NCBI GenBank assembly: GCA_020636835.1
Contig: JACJXC010000008.1
Span: forward strand, 62,001-126,000
Source of the DNA: Bacteroidales bacterium
Lineage (GTDB): Bacteria > Bacteroidota > Bacteroidia > Bacteroidales > Tenuifilaceae
DNA length: 64,000 nucleotides
Reading direction: 5' to 3'
Part shown: one piece after another, positions 15,384-24,649 of the stretch
Layout: each line of letters opens with the position of its first letter
Numbering within the stretch: the stretch's first letter is position 1
The notes under the pieces: model-generated
Told to the model about the DNA's origin: nothing
The model's database searches: none
What the model saw: the letters and a program-made list of their open reading frames with translations, nothing else
Translations under genes and position numbers: made by a program

Positions 15384-16208
15384 ATGGAAAAACTAATTAT
15401 CACCGCTGCTATTTGTGGCGCCGAGGTTACCAAGGAGCAGAACCCTGCAGTTCCTTACACCGTTGAGGAGATTGTTCGTGAGGCTAAATCGGCGGTTGAT
15501 GCCGGTGCTGCCATTGTTCACCTGCACGTTCGCCGCAACGATGGTACACCTACCCAGGACAAAGCTCGTTTCAAGGAGTGCATCGATGCAATCCTAAAAG
15601 TTTGCCCCGATGTGATTATTATTCCATCAACCGGTGGTGCCGTGGGAATGACTGCCGAGGAGCGTTTGCAACCCACCGAGCTACCAATTGAAATGGCTAC
15701 GCTCGACTGCGGTACCTGCAACTTTGGCGACGAGGTGTTTGAGAACACCATGCCCATGATGCGTGCCTTTGGTAAGCGGATGATGGAAAACAATATTAAA
15801 CCCGAGTACGAGTGCTTTGAGATGGGGCATTTGGATACAATCGTCAATATGGCTAAAAAAGGTCAGGTTCCCGGTGCTCCAATGCAGTTCAACTTTGTGC
15901 TTGGTGTCCCCGGTTGTACCCCTGCCACCGTTGGAAACCTGTCGTGGTTGGTAAATGCTATTCCCGCTGGCTCAACCTGGACCGCAACCGGTATTGGCCG
16001 TCACGAGTTTACTCTTGCTGCACCGGCCATTGCTATGGGCGGACACGTTCGTGTGGGTTTTGAGGATAACCTTTACATCGAAAAAGGTGTGCTTGCCAAA
16101 TCGAACGGCGAGCTGGTTGCCAAGGTGGTTCGTATGGCCAAAGAGCTTGGCCGCGAAGTGGCAACATCGGCCGAAGCCCGCGAAATTCTCGGTTTAAAAA
16201 GGAAATAG
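15384..16208 (+). CDS. kce: 3-keto-5-aminohexanoate cleavage enzyme
   Basis: 274 residues, the BKACE (formerly DUF849) family. The metal-binding histidines are in IVHLHVRRNDGTPT. Further motifs are IIPSTGGAVGM, ECFEMGH and the C-terminal GHVRVGFEDNLYIEKG. Kce uses acetyl-CoA to cleave 3-keto-5-aminohexanoate into acetoacetate and 3-aminobutyryl-CoA through a zinc-activated enolate. BKACE proteins have many substrates, but neighbours kal and kdd on either side fix the lysine role. Confidence 0.92.
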   Translation: MEKLIITAAICGAEVTKEQNPAVPYTVEEIVREAKSAVDAGAAIVHLHVRRNDGTPTQDKARFKECIDAILKVCPDVIIIPSTGGAVGMTAEERLQPTELPIEMATLDCGTCNFGDEVFENTMPMMRAFGKRMMENNIKPEYECFEMGHLDTIVNMAKKGQVPGAPMQFNFVLGVPGCTPATVGNLSWLVNAIPAGSTWTATGIGRHEFTLAAPAIAMGGHVRVGFEDNLYIEKGVLAKSNGELVAKVVRMAKELGREVATSAEAREILGLKRK

Positions 16209-16236
16209 TACTAATCACTTAAAATATTTTGATAAA

Positions 16237-17277
16237 ATGAAAAAGGGAAACAAATACGGAACACACCGGGTTATCGAACCAAAAGGTGTTTTACCACAAC
16301 CTGCTAATAAGATCGACAACAACATGGATGAGATTTACGATAACGAAATCCTCATCGATGTACAAACTCTAAATATCGACTCAGCATCGTTTACCGATAT
16401 TGAGGCTCGCGCCAATGGCGACCATAAAAAGATTGCCGAGATTATGATGGATATCGTTGCTAAGCAAGGTAAACACCGTAATCCTTGGACTGGTTCGGGT
16501 GGTATGCTACTTGGTACAGTTGAGAAGATTGGCGATGCCCTTGCAGGCAAAATCGACCTAAAGGTTGGCGATAAGATTGCCACTTTGGTTTCTCTATCGC
16601 TAACCCCACTCCGTATCGATAAAATCAAGGAAATCCGTTCCGATGTGGATCAGGTTGATATCGATGGGAAAGCTATCCTTTTCGAGAGCGGTATTTACGC
16701 TAAGATTCCTGCCGATATGCCAGAGAAACTTGCTCTTTCGGCATTAGACGTAGCTGGTGCTCCTGCACAAACTGCAAAGCTTTGCAAACCCGGCGATATC
16801 GTTCTGATCATTGGTGCTGGTGGAAAATCGGGTATGCTTTGCTGCTACGAAGCTAAGAAACGTGTTGGCGTTACCGGTAAGGTTATCGGTATGTGCCACA
16901 GCCAGAAATCGACCGAGCGTTTGGAGAAGTTAGGTTTTTGCGACCACGTATTTGCCGGAAACGCTACCGATCCAGTGGCTATGATCGAAAAGATTTCAAG
17001 CCTTACCGATGGCAAAATGGCCGACGTTACCATCAATAACGTTAACATCCCCGATACTGAGATGACCAGCGTACTTTGCACAAAGAACGACGGTATTGTG
17101 TACTTCTTCTCTATGGCCACCAGCTTTACCAAAGCAGCTCTGGGCGCCGAGGGTGTTGGTAGCGACGTAACCATGATTGTTGGTAATGGCTACACCAAGG
17201 GACACGCCGAAATCACTTTGCAGATTCTTCGCGAGAGCGACACTCTACGCAAGGTGTTCACCGAGCTGTACGCCTAG
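16237..17277 (+). CDS. kdd: L-erythro-3,5-diaminohexanoate dehydrogenase, copy 1
   Basis: 346 residues. It begins GNKYGTHRVIEPKGVLPQPA, a start characteristic of Kdd. A dinucleotide-binding segment, VLIIGAGGKSGMLCCYEAKK, lies near residue 190, and NNVNIPDTEMTSVL and FFSMATSFTKAALGAEGVG follow. The enzyme oxidises and deaminates 3,5-diaminohexanoate to 3-keto-5-aminohexanoate with NAD(P). A second copy follows after 41 bp. This copy lies directly downstream of kce. Confidence 0.9.
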   Translation: MKKGNKYGTHRVIEPKGVLPQPANKIDNNMDEIYDNEILIDVQTLNIDSASFTDIEARANGDHKKIAEIMMDIVAKQGKHRNPWTGSGGMLLGTVEKIGDALAGKIDLKVGDKIATLVSLSLTPLRIDKIKEIRSDVDQVDIDGKAILFESGIYAKIPADMPEKLALSALDVAGAPAQTAKLCKPGDIVLIIGAGGKSGMLCCYEAKKRVGVTGKVIGMCHSQKSTERLEKLGFCDHVFAGNATDPVAMIEKISSLTDGKMADVTINNVNIPDTEMTSVLCTKNDGIVYFFSMATSFTKAALGAEGVGSDVTMIVGNGYTKGHAEITLQILRESDTLRKVFTELYA

Positions 17278-17318
17278 TCGTTGATTTATAATACATAATT
17301 TTATATCGATATTTTTAG

Positions 17319-18353
17319 ATGAAGCAGGGATGTAGATACGGAACTCATAGAGTTCTTGAGCCAAAGGGAACTTTACCGCAACCAGCACAAAAGCTCGATA
17401 ACACCATGGAGCTTTACGATAACGAGATGCTGATTTCGGTTAAAACTCTTAATATCGATTCGGCTAGTTTTACCCAAATTAAAACGGCCTGTGGGGGCGA
17501 TACCGACCGCATGGCTAAAATGATTACCGATATTGTGGCCGAGCGCGGTAAAATGCAGAACCCGGTTACAGGGTCGGGCGGAATGCTAATTGGAACGGTT
17601 AAGGCCATGGGGCCTAACTTTCCCGCTGCGGGCGTAAAGGTGGGCGATACAATTGCCACACTGGTTTCGCTTTCGCTTACCCCACTCAAGATTCACAAAA
17701 TCATCAACGTAAACCCCAAGAACGATCAGGTGGATGTTGAGGCCGAAGCCATTCTCTTTGAGAGTGGTATTTACGCAGTTTTACCCAATGATATTCCAGA
17801 GAAGCTTGCCCTTGCTGCACTCGATGTGGCTGGTGCTCCAGCTCAGGTTGATCGTTTGGTGAAGGAGGGCGATACGGTTTGTATCATCGGCGGCGGTGGT
17901 AAGTCGGGTGTGCTTTGCTGCTACCAAGCAATGCAGAACACCACACGCACCGGAAAGGTTATTGTGGTGGAGTACTCCGCAGAAAACGCCCGCCGAATTT
18001 CCGAGATGAAGTTGGCCGACCATGTTATTGTTGCCGATGCAACAAACGTAATGGATGTTTACCGCAAGGTTACAGCCATTACTGGACCCCGAGGCTGCGA
18101 TGTGGTTATCAACAACGTGAACGTACCCAATACCGAGATGACATCGATTCTGATTACCAAGGGTAACGGATGCGTTTACTTTTTCTCCATGGCTACCAGC
18201 TTTACCAAGGCCGCTTTGGGTGCCGAGGGGGTTGGCAAGGATATCAACCTAATTGTGGGAAATGGCTATGCAAAGGGTCACGCCGACCTTACTCTCAACA
18301 TAATTAGGGAATCAGAGGATATACGTAATTTATTTGATAAGCTGTATGTTTAA
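17319..18353 (+). CDS. kdd: L-erythro-3,5-diaminohexanoate dehydrogenase, copy 2
   Basis: 344 residues, collinear with copy 1 and identical at well over half the positions by eye. It has the same N-terminal YGTHRVLEPKGTLPQPA, nucleotide loop CIIGGGGKSGVLCCYQAM and C-terminal FFSMATSFTKAALGAEGVG. It differs by a short deletion near residue 30 (MELYDNE against MDEIYDNE) and an altered middle (VKAMGPNFPAAG). It is therefore a diverged tandem duplicate and not an assembly repeat. The stop codon lies within the kamA start (8-bp overlap), so this copy is coupled to kamA. The two may form a hetero-oligomer or differ in cofactor or substrate preference. Confidence 0.88.
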   Translation: MKQGCRYGTHRVLEPKGTLPQPAQKLDNTMELYDNEMLISVKTLNIDSASFTQIKTACGGDTDRMAKMITDIVAERGKMQNPVTGSGGMLIGTVKAMGPNFPAAGVKVGDTIATLVSLSLTPLKIHKIINVNPKNDQVDVEAEAILFESGIYAVLPNDIPEKLALAALDVAGAPAQVDRLVKEGDTVCIIGGGGKSGVLCCYQAMQNTTRTGKVIVVEYSAENARRISEMKLADHVIVADATNVMDVYRKVTAITGPRGCDVVINNVNVPNTEMTSILITKGNGCVYFFSMATSFTKAALGAEGVGKDINLIVGNGYAKGHADLTLNIIRESEDIRNLFDKLYV

Positions 18354-19605
18354 TTTTCAGAATAAAAGCCGACGTAAGGAGTTTTTTCCTAACGTATCGG
18401 ACAGCGATTGGAACGACTGGAAATGGCAGGTTCGTAATCGTATCGAAACTCTCGATGAGTTAAAAAAGTACATCAACTTAACCGCCGAGGAGGAGGAGGG
18501 TATTCGTAAATCGTTACAAACCCTTCGTATGGCTATCACTCCATACTACCTCTCACTTATCGATCCGAACAACTCTAACTGTCCGGTTCGCAAGCAAGCG
18601 GTTCCATCTATTGCCGAAACGCATATTTCGCCAGCCGATTTGCTCGATCCTTTGCACGAGGATACCGATTCGCCCGTGCCTGGTCTTACACACCGCTATC
18701 CCGATAGGGTGCTTTTCCTTATCACTGATATGTGCTCGATGTACTGTCGCCATTGCACACGCCGCCGGTTTGCAGGCCAAAATGACGCTGCCGCACCTAA
18801 GGATAATATTACCAAGGGTATTGAGTATATCGCCAAACACCCTGAGGTGCGCGACGTGCTACTTTCGGGTGGTGATGCCCTACTTGTAAGCGATAGTGTT
18901 TTGGAGGATATTATTGCTCGTCTCCGTGCAATCCCTCATGTGGAAATTATCCGTATTGGTAGTCGTACTCCAGTGGTTCTTCCTCAGCGTATTACCGACG
19001 ATTTGGTTAATATGCTTAAGAAATATCATCCAATTTGGTTAAATACTCACTTTAACCACTCCAACGAGGTTACCCCCGAAAGCGTTGAGGCTTGTGCTAA
19101 ACTGGCCAATGCAGGTATACCTTTAGGAAACCAATCGGTTCTGCTGCGTGGTATCAACGATTGCCCCAACGTGATGAAGAAGTTGGTTCACAACTTGGTA
19201 ATGATGCGTGTTCGTCCTTACTATATCTACCAATGCGACCTTTCGATGGGTCTTGAGCACTTCAGGACACCCGTCTCTAAGGGTATCGAGATTATTGAGA
19301 GTTTGCGCGGACATACTTCGGGGTACGCTGTTCCCACATTTGTGGTTGATGCTCCCGGCGGCGGTGGTAAAACACCTGTTATGCCTCAGTACGTTATATC
19401 GCAAATGCCCGGTAAAATCATTCTTCGCAACTTTGAGGGTGTTATTACAACCTATACTGAGCCCACCAACTATGTGAATAATTGCGAGTGCGACGATTGC
19501 AAAAACCAAAAACCCGAGGATGGAATTGCCGGTTTAATGCATAGTAATCAGCTCTCAATTGAGCCTGAACATTTAAATCGCAAAACCAGGAATCTTCACG
19601 ACTAA
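18346..19605 (+). CDS. kamA: L-lysine 2,3-aminomutase
   Basis: 419 residues from the ATG at 18346; an ATG at 18334 would add four residues and deepen the overlap with kdd. The radical SAM cluster motif is CSMYCRHC (C130, C134, C137). The PLP lysine is K342 in DAPGGGGKTPVMPQY. LLSGGDALLVSD and RIGSRTPVVLPQRI are family hallmarks. The enzyme converts L-lysine to L-beta-lysine, the first step of the pathway. The C-terminal extension with a CECDDCK cysteine cluster is the zinc-binding tail of clostridial-type KamA. Confidence 0.95.
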   Translation: MFNFQNKSRRKEFFPNVSDSDWNDWKWQVRNRIETLDELKKYINLTAEEEEGIRKSLQTLRMAITPYYLSLIDPNNSNCPVRKQAVPSIAETHISPADLLDPLHEDTDSPVPGLTHRYPDRVLFLITDMCSMYCRHCTRRRFAGQNDAAAPKDNITKGIEYIAKHPEVRDVLLSGGDALLVSDSVLEDIIARLRAIPHVEIIRIGSRTPVVLPQRITDDLVNMLKKYHPIWLNTHFNHSNEVTPESVEACAKLANAGIPLGNQSVLLRGINDCPNVMKKLVHNLVMMRVRPYYIYQCDLSMGLEHFRTPVSKGIEIIESLRGHTSGYAVPTFVVDAPGGGGKTPVMPQYVISQMPGKIILRNFEGVITTYTEPTNYVNNCECDDCKNQKPEDGIAGLMHSNQLSIEPEHLNRKTRNLHD

Positions 19606-19614
19606 CTTTATAGC

Positions 19615-19667
19615 ACGAGGACGCTTTACTACCCTTTGGGGTATCAAAAAAGCGTCCTCGTTTTTTT
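19615..19667 (+). terminator. Terminator between kamA and kamB
   Basis: ACGAGGACGCTTT and AAAGCGTCCTCG form a long GC-rich stem followed by T7 (19661-19667). The loop contains a second small hairpin (TACCC/GGGTA). It separates the kamA block from kamB, which starts 30 bp on, so kamBCDE is either expressed by readthrough or from its own promoter. Confidence 0.9.
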
Positions 19668-19697
19668 ATATGTATTAATAAATGAGGGCGAATTAGG

Positions 19698-20708
19698 ATG
19701 CCATTCATTGATGATGTGCTCACCTACAAAAGCCTTTCGATTGTAGGTCTCGAGAAGAATACTGGCAAAACCGAGTGTCTTAACTATGTTCTTGGTAGAT
19801 TAAAGGATATGGATAGGCGTATTGCGCTTACATCTATTGGGATTGATGGTGAGAGCCGCGATATAGTAACAAACACGCAAAAACCAGAGATTCGCATCTA
19901 CAAGGGAATGATTTTTATATCGGCGGAGAAGCACTACTTGCAGCGCCGTATAACATCCGAGATTTTAGATGTTAGTAACATCCATACTTCGCTGGGTAGG
20001 CTTGTTATTGCAAAGGCAATTAGCTCCGATAAGGTTTTACTTTCAGGGCCACCCGATACGCATTGCTTAAAGGTTTTGATTGCTGAGATGGATAAGTACA
20101 ATGTCGATTTATCCATTGTTGATGGCGCCCTGTCGAGACTAAGCCTTGCATCGCCAGCAGTGACAGAGGGAATGGTTCTTGCCACGGGAGCGGCTTACTC
20201 TGCAAATATCCCGGAGCTGGTTCGCAAAACCAAGTACGTGGTGGATTTAATCAATCTGCCCGAGGTAGAGCCAGAGTTGAAGCGAAAACTCGATTTTGTG
20301 GAATCGGGAATATTTGCGGTTGATACCGAGGGTAATCTGCACGACCTTAATGTGCAGTCGGTTTTTATGCTCGAAAAGGCAAAGGATAAAATTTTCAGCT
20401 ACGGGAATAGGCTGTTTGTTGCAGGTGCTACAAGTAATAACCTGTTCGAATTTCTGCGGATGCAGAAAAATGTGGCTAACATTGAGTTGATTGTTAAGGA
20501 TTTTACTAAGATATTTGCTACTCCCGATGTGTATTACTCCTTCGTCAAAAAAGGGGGAAAAGTTAGGGTGGCAACCAAAACTAAGCTTGCGGCGGTTTGC
20601 ATAAATCCAACATCGCCTCAGGGTTATAGGTTGAGCTCCGATGAGCTCAAGGCGGCTATGCAGGATGCCCTGCAGATGCCTGTTTATGATGTAAAAAAGT
20701 TAAAGTGA
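19698..20708 (+). CDS. kamB: Putative lysine 5,6-aminomutase reactivase subunit
   Basis: 336 residues. The N-terminal P-loop-like VGLEKNTGKTECLNYVL (residues 16-32) has five residues between the first G and GKT instead of four. STSIGIDG-like and VDGALSR segments suggest a P-loop NTPase fold. In lysine-fermentation clusters a protein of this type (KamB) sits next to the MutS-like KamC and the two are believed to reactivate the B12 aminomutase KamDE. The adjoining kamC start overlaps the stop codon, supporting a complex. Direct biochemical proof for the pair is not something I can cite. Confidence 0.75.
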   Translation: MPFIDDVLTYKSLSIVGLEKNTGKTECLNYVLGRLKDMDRRIALTSIGIDGESRDIVTNTQKPEIRIYKGMIFISAEKHYLQRRITSEILDVSNIHTSLGRLVIAKAISSDKVLLSGPPDTHCLKVLIAEMDKYNVDLSIVDGALSRLSLASPAVTEGMVLATGAAYSANIPELVRKTKYVVDLINLPEVEPELKRKLDFVESGIFAVDTEGNLHDLNVQSVFMLEKAKDKIFSYGNRLFVAGATSNNLFEFLRMQKNVANIELIVKDFTKIFATPDVYYSFVKKGGKVRVATKTKLAAVCINPTSPQGYRLSSDELKAAMQDALQMPVYDVKKLK

Positions 20709-22096
20709 TGCAGCTGAAAAGTGCGCTAACCGAGATTTCAGGACTACGCTATATGGTGGATAAGCTCGATATTAAATCGGGCTTAGGGCTTCGCGTATTG
20801 CTGGCCTCACCGTTTATGGTTAGCCAAAAGGATGTGCTTTACCACTTGCAGCAGGTTGAGCAAACGGTTGCTGCGTATCGTAACGAGGAGCAAAGTAAAA
20901 TACTCGATAGGGTTTCGGTTAAACTATCGCATATCCGCGATATTGCTGGTACAATCAGGAACATTCAAAAGCGATTGACACTGAATGATATCGAGATGTT
21001 TGAGGTTAAAAGTTTTGCCCTTGTTACCACCGATATTGCTGAGCTTGTATCCCCAATTCCATTCCTTCATAAGCAAATGCCCAATTTGGAGGATGTGGTA
21101 AGCATTCTCGATCCCGAGGGTACGCGTATTCCATCGTTCTATGTTAGCAATGCCTTTGATCCGGAGCTCGGTGAGTTACGGAAAAAGCTAATCGGTATCG
21201 ATTTACTGCTCGAGGATGCCGATAGCAGTAATAACGATTCGCACAGCAAACTCCTTTACCAGCAGGCCGAAGAGCTGCGTGTAAGGATTACCGATATTGA
21301 GGATGGCGTTAGGCAGAAACTCTCCGAGCAGCTTTTTGGCCGAATAGCGAAGCTCAACGGCGCGCTTACCGTGGTGGCCAGTATCGATATTCTTATTGCA
21401 AAGGCCAAGCAGGCTATCTTCGAAAATATGGTAATGCCCCAAATTTCGGATGGTGCAACCACATACACCGGATTATTCTTTCCGCAGCTAAAGGAGTTGC
21501 TGATGCTGGAGAAACGAAGGTATCAGTCCGTTGATGTTGAGGTGCGGAATGGTGCTTGCCTTATCACCGGCGCGAATATGGCCGGAAAAACGGTTCTGCT
21601 CAAAACGCTTGCGCTGAGTCAGGCTCTTTGCCAGTACGGTTTTTTTGTTCCTGCCACAGGCGCAAAAATTGCCTTGGTGGAGCAGGTCCTTTTCAGCATT
21701 GCCGATGAGCAATCGGAACTGTCGGGTTTATCGTCGTACGCGGCCGAAATGCTCAAGGTGAACAGTATTGTGCAGATGGCTAGGAAGCAGAAGCCGCTTT
21801 TGGTGCTGATCGACGAGCTGGCTCGCACCACCAACCCAACCGAGGGCAGAGCCATTGTAAGCGCTGTGGCAAACTTTTTAGATGGTTGTAACGTAAAGGC
21901 AGTTATTACAACGCATTATAGCGGGTTAAGCACCCAATGTCGCAAGCTAAGGGTTAAGGGTTTTATTGAGGATAGCAAGGATGCCACTATCACCGTTAAG
22001 AACATTGGCGATTATATCGATTACTCGCTGATTGACGATGATGGAACTAATGTTCCGCACGAGGCGTTGCGAATTGCACAGATACTTGGCGTTTGA
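20708..22096 (+). CDS. kamC: MutS-related aminomutase reactivase subunit
   Basis: 462 residues from the ATG at 20708, which overlaps the kamB stop by one base; GTG at 20705 is an alternative. The C-terminal half is a MutS ATPase domain: Walker A GANMAGKTVLLKT (about residue 288), DEQSELSGLSSYA and Walker B LVLIDELARTTNPTEGRAI, then ITTHYSGL. The mismatch-recognition domain of MutS is absent. MutS-like proteins of this kind accompany adenosylcobalamin aminomutases (also in ornithine fermentation). A role in DNA repair is unlikely in this context. Confidence 0.8.
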   Translation: MQLKSALTEISGLRYMVDKLDIKSGLGLRVLLASPFMVSQKDVLYHLQQVEQTVAAYRNEEQSKILDRVSVKLSHIRDIAGTIRNIQKRLTLNDIEMFEVKSFALVTTDIAELVSPIPFLHKQMPNLEDVVSILDPEGTRIPSFYVSNAFDPELGELRKKLIGIDLLLEDADSSNNDSHSKLLYQQAEELRVRITDIEDGVRQKLSEQLFGRIAKLNGALTVVASIDILIAKAKQAIFENMVMPQISDGATTYTGLFFPQLKELLMLEKRRYQSVDVEVRNGACLITGANMAGKTVLLKTLALSQALCQYGFFVPATGAKIALVEQVLFSIADEQSELSGLSSYAAEMLKVNSIVQMARKQKPLLVLIDELARTTNPTEGRAIVSAVANFLDGCNVKAVITTHYSGLSTQCRKLRVKGFIEDSKDATITVKNIGDYIDYSLIDDDGTNVPHEALRIAQILGV

Positions 22097-22147
22097 GGGG
22101 ACAAGTCGTAAAATTATGTATCCAGCATTTCCATAGCAATTAACATT

Positions 22148-22180
22148 AACCCTGACAGGGTTCAAAACCCTGTCAGGGGT
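22148..22180. repeat. Palindromic intergenic repeat, copy 1
   Basis: AACCCTGACAGGGTT, a CAA loop and AACCCTGTCAGGGGT form a hairpin with 14 of 15 pairs in the kamC-kamD gap. Each arm is itself nearly palindromic (AACCCTG-A-CAGGGTT), which the other two copies (24617, 25504) are not, because they read CAGAGT in this position. No T tract follows in the plus direction. Confidence 0.85.
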
Positions 22181-22225
22181 ATAGCATCGAAACAAACATA
22201 AAAACTATAAACTTCGAATACAGTT

Positions 22226-23782
22226 ATGCAGAAGAGCAAGTTAGGTCTCGATTTCGAGAAAGTTGGCTATGCTAAAAACATCGCAAAGAAGATTGCTGGC
22301 GATGTTCAAAGCTTTGTGGAGAATTACACAACGGTGGCCGTGGAGCGTACGCTCTGCCGCCTATTGGGGATTGATGGTATTGATTCCAATGCGGTTCCGC
22401 TTCCCAACGTGGTGGTCGATTCGCTTATGGAGAAGGGTGTGCTCAGTCAGGGTGTTATCTTCTACATCGGAAATGCTATTGTTGAAACGGGCTTAAATCC
22501 ACAGCAAATTGCCGAGCAGGTGTCGGACGGAAAGTTGGATTTAACCACGCTCCCCGTTCATCCAAAGCAGAAAATTGATGCGGCTATTATGCCAATCGTA
22601 AACGCAAGCCTCGATAGGATTAAATCGCGTAGGGCTCGTCGCGAGAACTATTTGAATACCATTGGCGAGGGCTCAAAACCTTACCTCTACGTAATTGTTG
22701 CTACCGGTAACATTTACGAGGATGTTGTGCAGGCGCAGGCCGCTGCACGCCAGGGTGCCGATATTATTGCGGTTATCCGAACAACTGGTCAAAGCCTTAT
22801 CGATTATGTTCCATACGGAGCGACTACCGAGGGTTTTGGTGGCACATACGCTACACAGGAAAATTTCCGTATTATGCGTACGGCATTGGACGAGGTTGGC
22901 GAGGAGGTAGGTCGTTACATTCGTCTTTGTAACTACTGCTCCGGACTGTGCATGCCCGAGATAGCCGTTATGGGAGCGTTCGAGGGGCTCGATGTTATGC
23001 TAAACGACGCCCTTTACGGTATCCTTTTCCGCGATATCAATATGCAGCGTACAATGGTTGACCAGTACTTCTCGCGTATAATCAACGGTTACGCTGGAAT
23101 CATTATAAATACTGGCGAGGACAACTATCTAACCACCGCCGATGCGTTCGACGAGGCACACACCGTGCTGGCATCGGATCTTATTAACGAGCAGCTGGCT
23201 CTAATTGCTGGTATTCCCGAGGAGCAAATGGGATTGGGCCACGCATTCGAAATGGATCCATCCATGGAGAACGGCTTCCTTTACGAGTTGGCTCAGGCAC
23301 AGATGACCCGCGAAATATTTCCCAACGCACCGCTTAAGTATATGCCCCCCACCAAGTTTATGACTGGTAACGTTTTCCGTGGACATATTCAGGATGCCCT
23401 TTTCAACGAGGTTTCCATTTGGACAGGTCAGGGGATTCAGCTTCTGGGTATGATGACCGAGGCAATTCACACGCCATTTATGTCGGACCGCTACCTTGCC
23501 ATCGAGAATGCTAAGTATATCTTCAAGAATATGAAGAGCATTGGCGATGAGGTGGAGTACAAGGAGAATGGAATTATCCGCAACCGCGCCAAGGAAGTAC
23601 TGAACAATGCTGTTGAGCTACTTGAGGTACTTCAGAACGATGGACTTTTCAACGCGCTGGAGCAAGGAAAGTTTGCCGCAGTTAAGCGTCCAAAAACAGG
23701 CGGTAAAGGTCTTGCAGGAGTAGTTGAGCGTGGCGCTAACTACAGCAATCCATTTGTTGATTTGATGAAACAACGTAAGTAA
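22226..23782 (+). CDS. kamD: Lysine 5,6-aminomutase, alpha subunit
   Basis: 518 residues, the known KamD length. Recognisable segments are LGLDFEKVGYAKNIAKKIA, RTTGQSLIDYVPYGATTEGF and LGHAFEMDPSMENGFLYELA. The alpha subunit contributes the TIM barrel in which PLP, adenosylcobalamin and substrate react. KamDE moves the terminal amino group of L-beta-lysine (or D-lysine) to carbon 5. It is preceded by a repeat-bearing gap of 129 bp after kamC and followed after 23 bp by kamE. No B12 riboswitch is visible upstream. Confidence 0.95.
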   Translation: MQKSKLGLDFEKVGYAKNIAKKIAGDVQSFVENYTTVAVERTLCRLLGIDGIDSNAVPLPNVVVDSLMEKGVLSQGVIFYIGNAIVETGLNPQQIAEQVSDGKLDLTTLPVHPKQKIDAAIMPIVNASLDRIKSRRARRENYLNTIGEGSKPYLYVIVATGNIYEDVVQAQAAARQGADIIAVIRTTGQSLIDYVPYGATTEGFGGTYATQENFRIMRTALDEVGEEVGRYIRLCNYCSGLCMPEIAVMGAFEGLDVMLNDALYGILFRDINMQRTMVDQYFSRIINGYAGIIINTGEDNYLTTADAFDEAHTVLASDLINEQLALIAGIPEEQMGLGHAFEMDPSMENGFLYELAQAQMTREIFPNAPLKYMPPTKFMTGNVFRGHIQDALFNEVSIWTGQGIQLLGMMTEAIHTPFMSDRYLAIENAKYIFKNMKSIGDEVEYKENGIIRNRAKEVLNNAVELLEVLQNDGLFNALEQGKFAAVKRPKTGGKGLAGVVERGANYSNPFVDLMKQRK

Positions 23783-23805
23783 AACGCATTAAAGAGATAC
23801 ACAAT

Positions 23806-24594
23806 ATGAGCGGAGGATTATACTCAATGGAGGCGCGCGATTTCGATACAACGCTCGACCTCAAAAAAATAAAGCCTTACGGCGATACAATGAACGATGG
23901 TAAAACCCAAGTAAGTTTTACTCTACCTATACCTTGCGGAAACGAGGCCATTGAAGCGGCAAAGCAGCTAATGAAGAAGATGGGATTTGAGAATCCACAG
24001 GTTGTATTCTACAAGGAGCTAACTGCTGGTTTTACATTCTTCAACTGCTACGGTAGCTGCGTTCACACTGTCGATTTCACCACCATTCACGTTCCAAAGG
24101 TTGAGGCGACAACCTGGGATATGCACCAAACCGACGAGTACGTTAAGGAGAATGTTGGTCGCAAGTTGGTTGTGGTTGGCGCAAGTACTGGAACCGATGC
24201 CCACACAGTAGGTATCGATGCTATTATGAATATGAAGGGTTACGCTGGCCATTACGGCTTGGAGCGTTACGAGGGATTTGAGGCCTACAACCTAGGTAGC
24301 CAAGTTCCCAACGACGAGTTTATTGCCAAGGCAATTGAGCTAAAAGCCGACGCCCTTTTGGTTTCGCAAACCGTTACCCAGAAGGATGTTCACATTCAGA
24401 ACCTAGTTGAGCTGGTTGAAATGCTCGAGGCCGAAGGCCTGCGTAGCAAGGTTATCCTTTGCTGTGGTGGCCCTCGTATTAACCACGAACTGGCCAAAGA
24501 ACTAGGCTACGACGCTGGCTTTGGAATGAACTCCTACGCCGACGATGTAGCATCGTTTATAGCGCAGGAATTTGTTCGTAGGAATAAGAAGTAG
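23806..24594 (+). CDS. kamE: Lysine 5,6-aminomutase, beta subunit (B12-binding)
   Basis: 262 residues. The base-off/His-on cobalamin motif DAHTVG places the cobalt ligand at H133, and MNMKGYAGHYG places the PLP lysine at K144. These numbers match the residues known for the clostridial beta subunit. The Rossmann-like B12 domain continues with LLVSQTVTQKDVH and VILCCGGPRI. It is the last gene of the lysine island; a palindromic repeat follows 23 bp later and may end transcription. Confidence 0.95.
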   Translation: MSGGLYSMEARDFDTTLDLKKIKPYGDTMNDGKTQVSFTLPIPCGNEAIEAAKQLMKKMGFENPQVVFYKELTAGFTFFNCYGSCVHTVDFTTIHVPKVEATTWDMHQTDEYVKENVGRKLVVVGASTGTDAHTVGIDAIMNMKGYAGHYGLERYEGFEAYNLGSQVPNDEFIAKAIELKADALLVSQTVTQKDVHIQNLVELVEMLEAEGLRSKVILCCGGPRINHELAKELGYDAGFGMNSYADDVASFIAQEFVRRNKK

Positions 24595-24616
24595 TTTTAT
24601 ATAAATGTTATACTGT

Positions 24617-24649
24617 AACCCTGACAGAGTACAAAACTCTGTCAGGGTT
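24617..24649. repeat. Palindromic intergenic repeat, copy 2
   Basis: AACCCTGACAGAGT and ACTCTGTCAGGGTT form a perfect 14-bp stem with a 5-nt loop, 23 bp after kamE. The short T run and T-rich sequence after it could let it end the kamBCDE transcript. Confidence 0.85.

Noticed and set aside
22097..22225. Cobalamin riboswitch before kamD
   Set aside because: The 129-bp gap is too short and holds only the palindromic repeat; no B12-box was seen.
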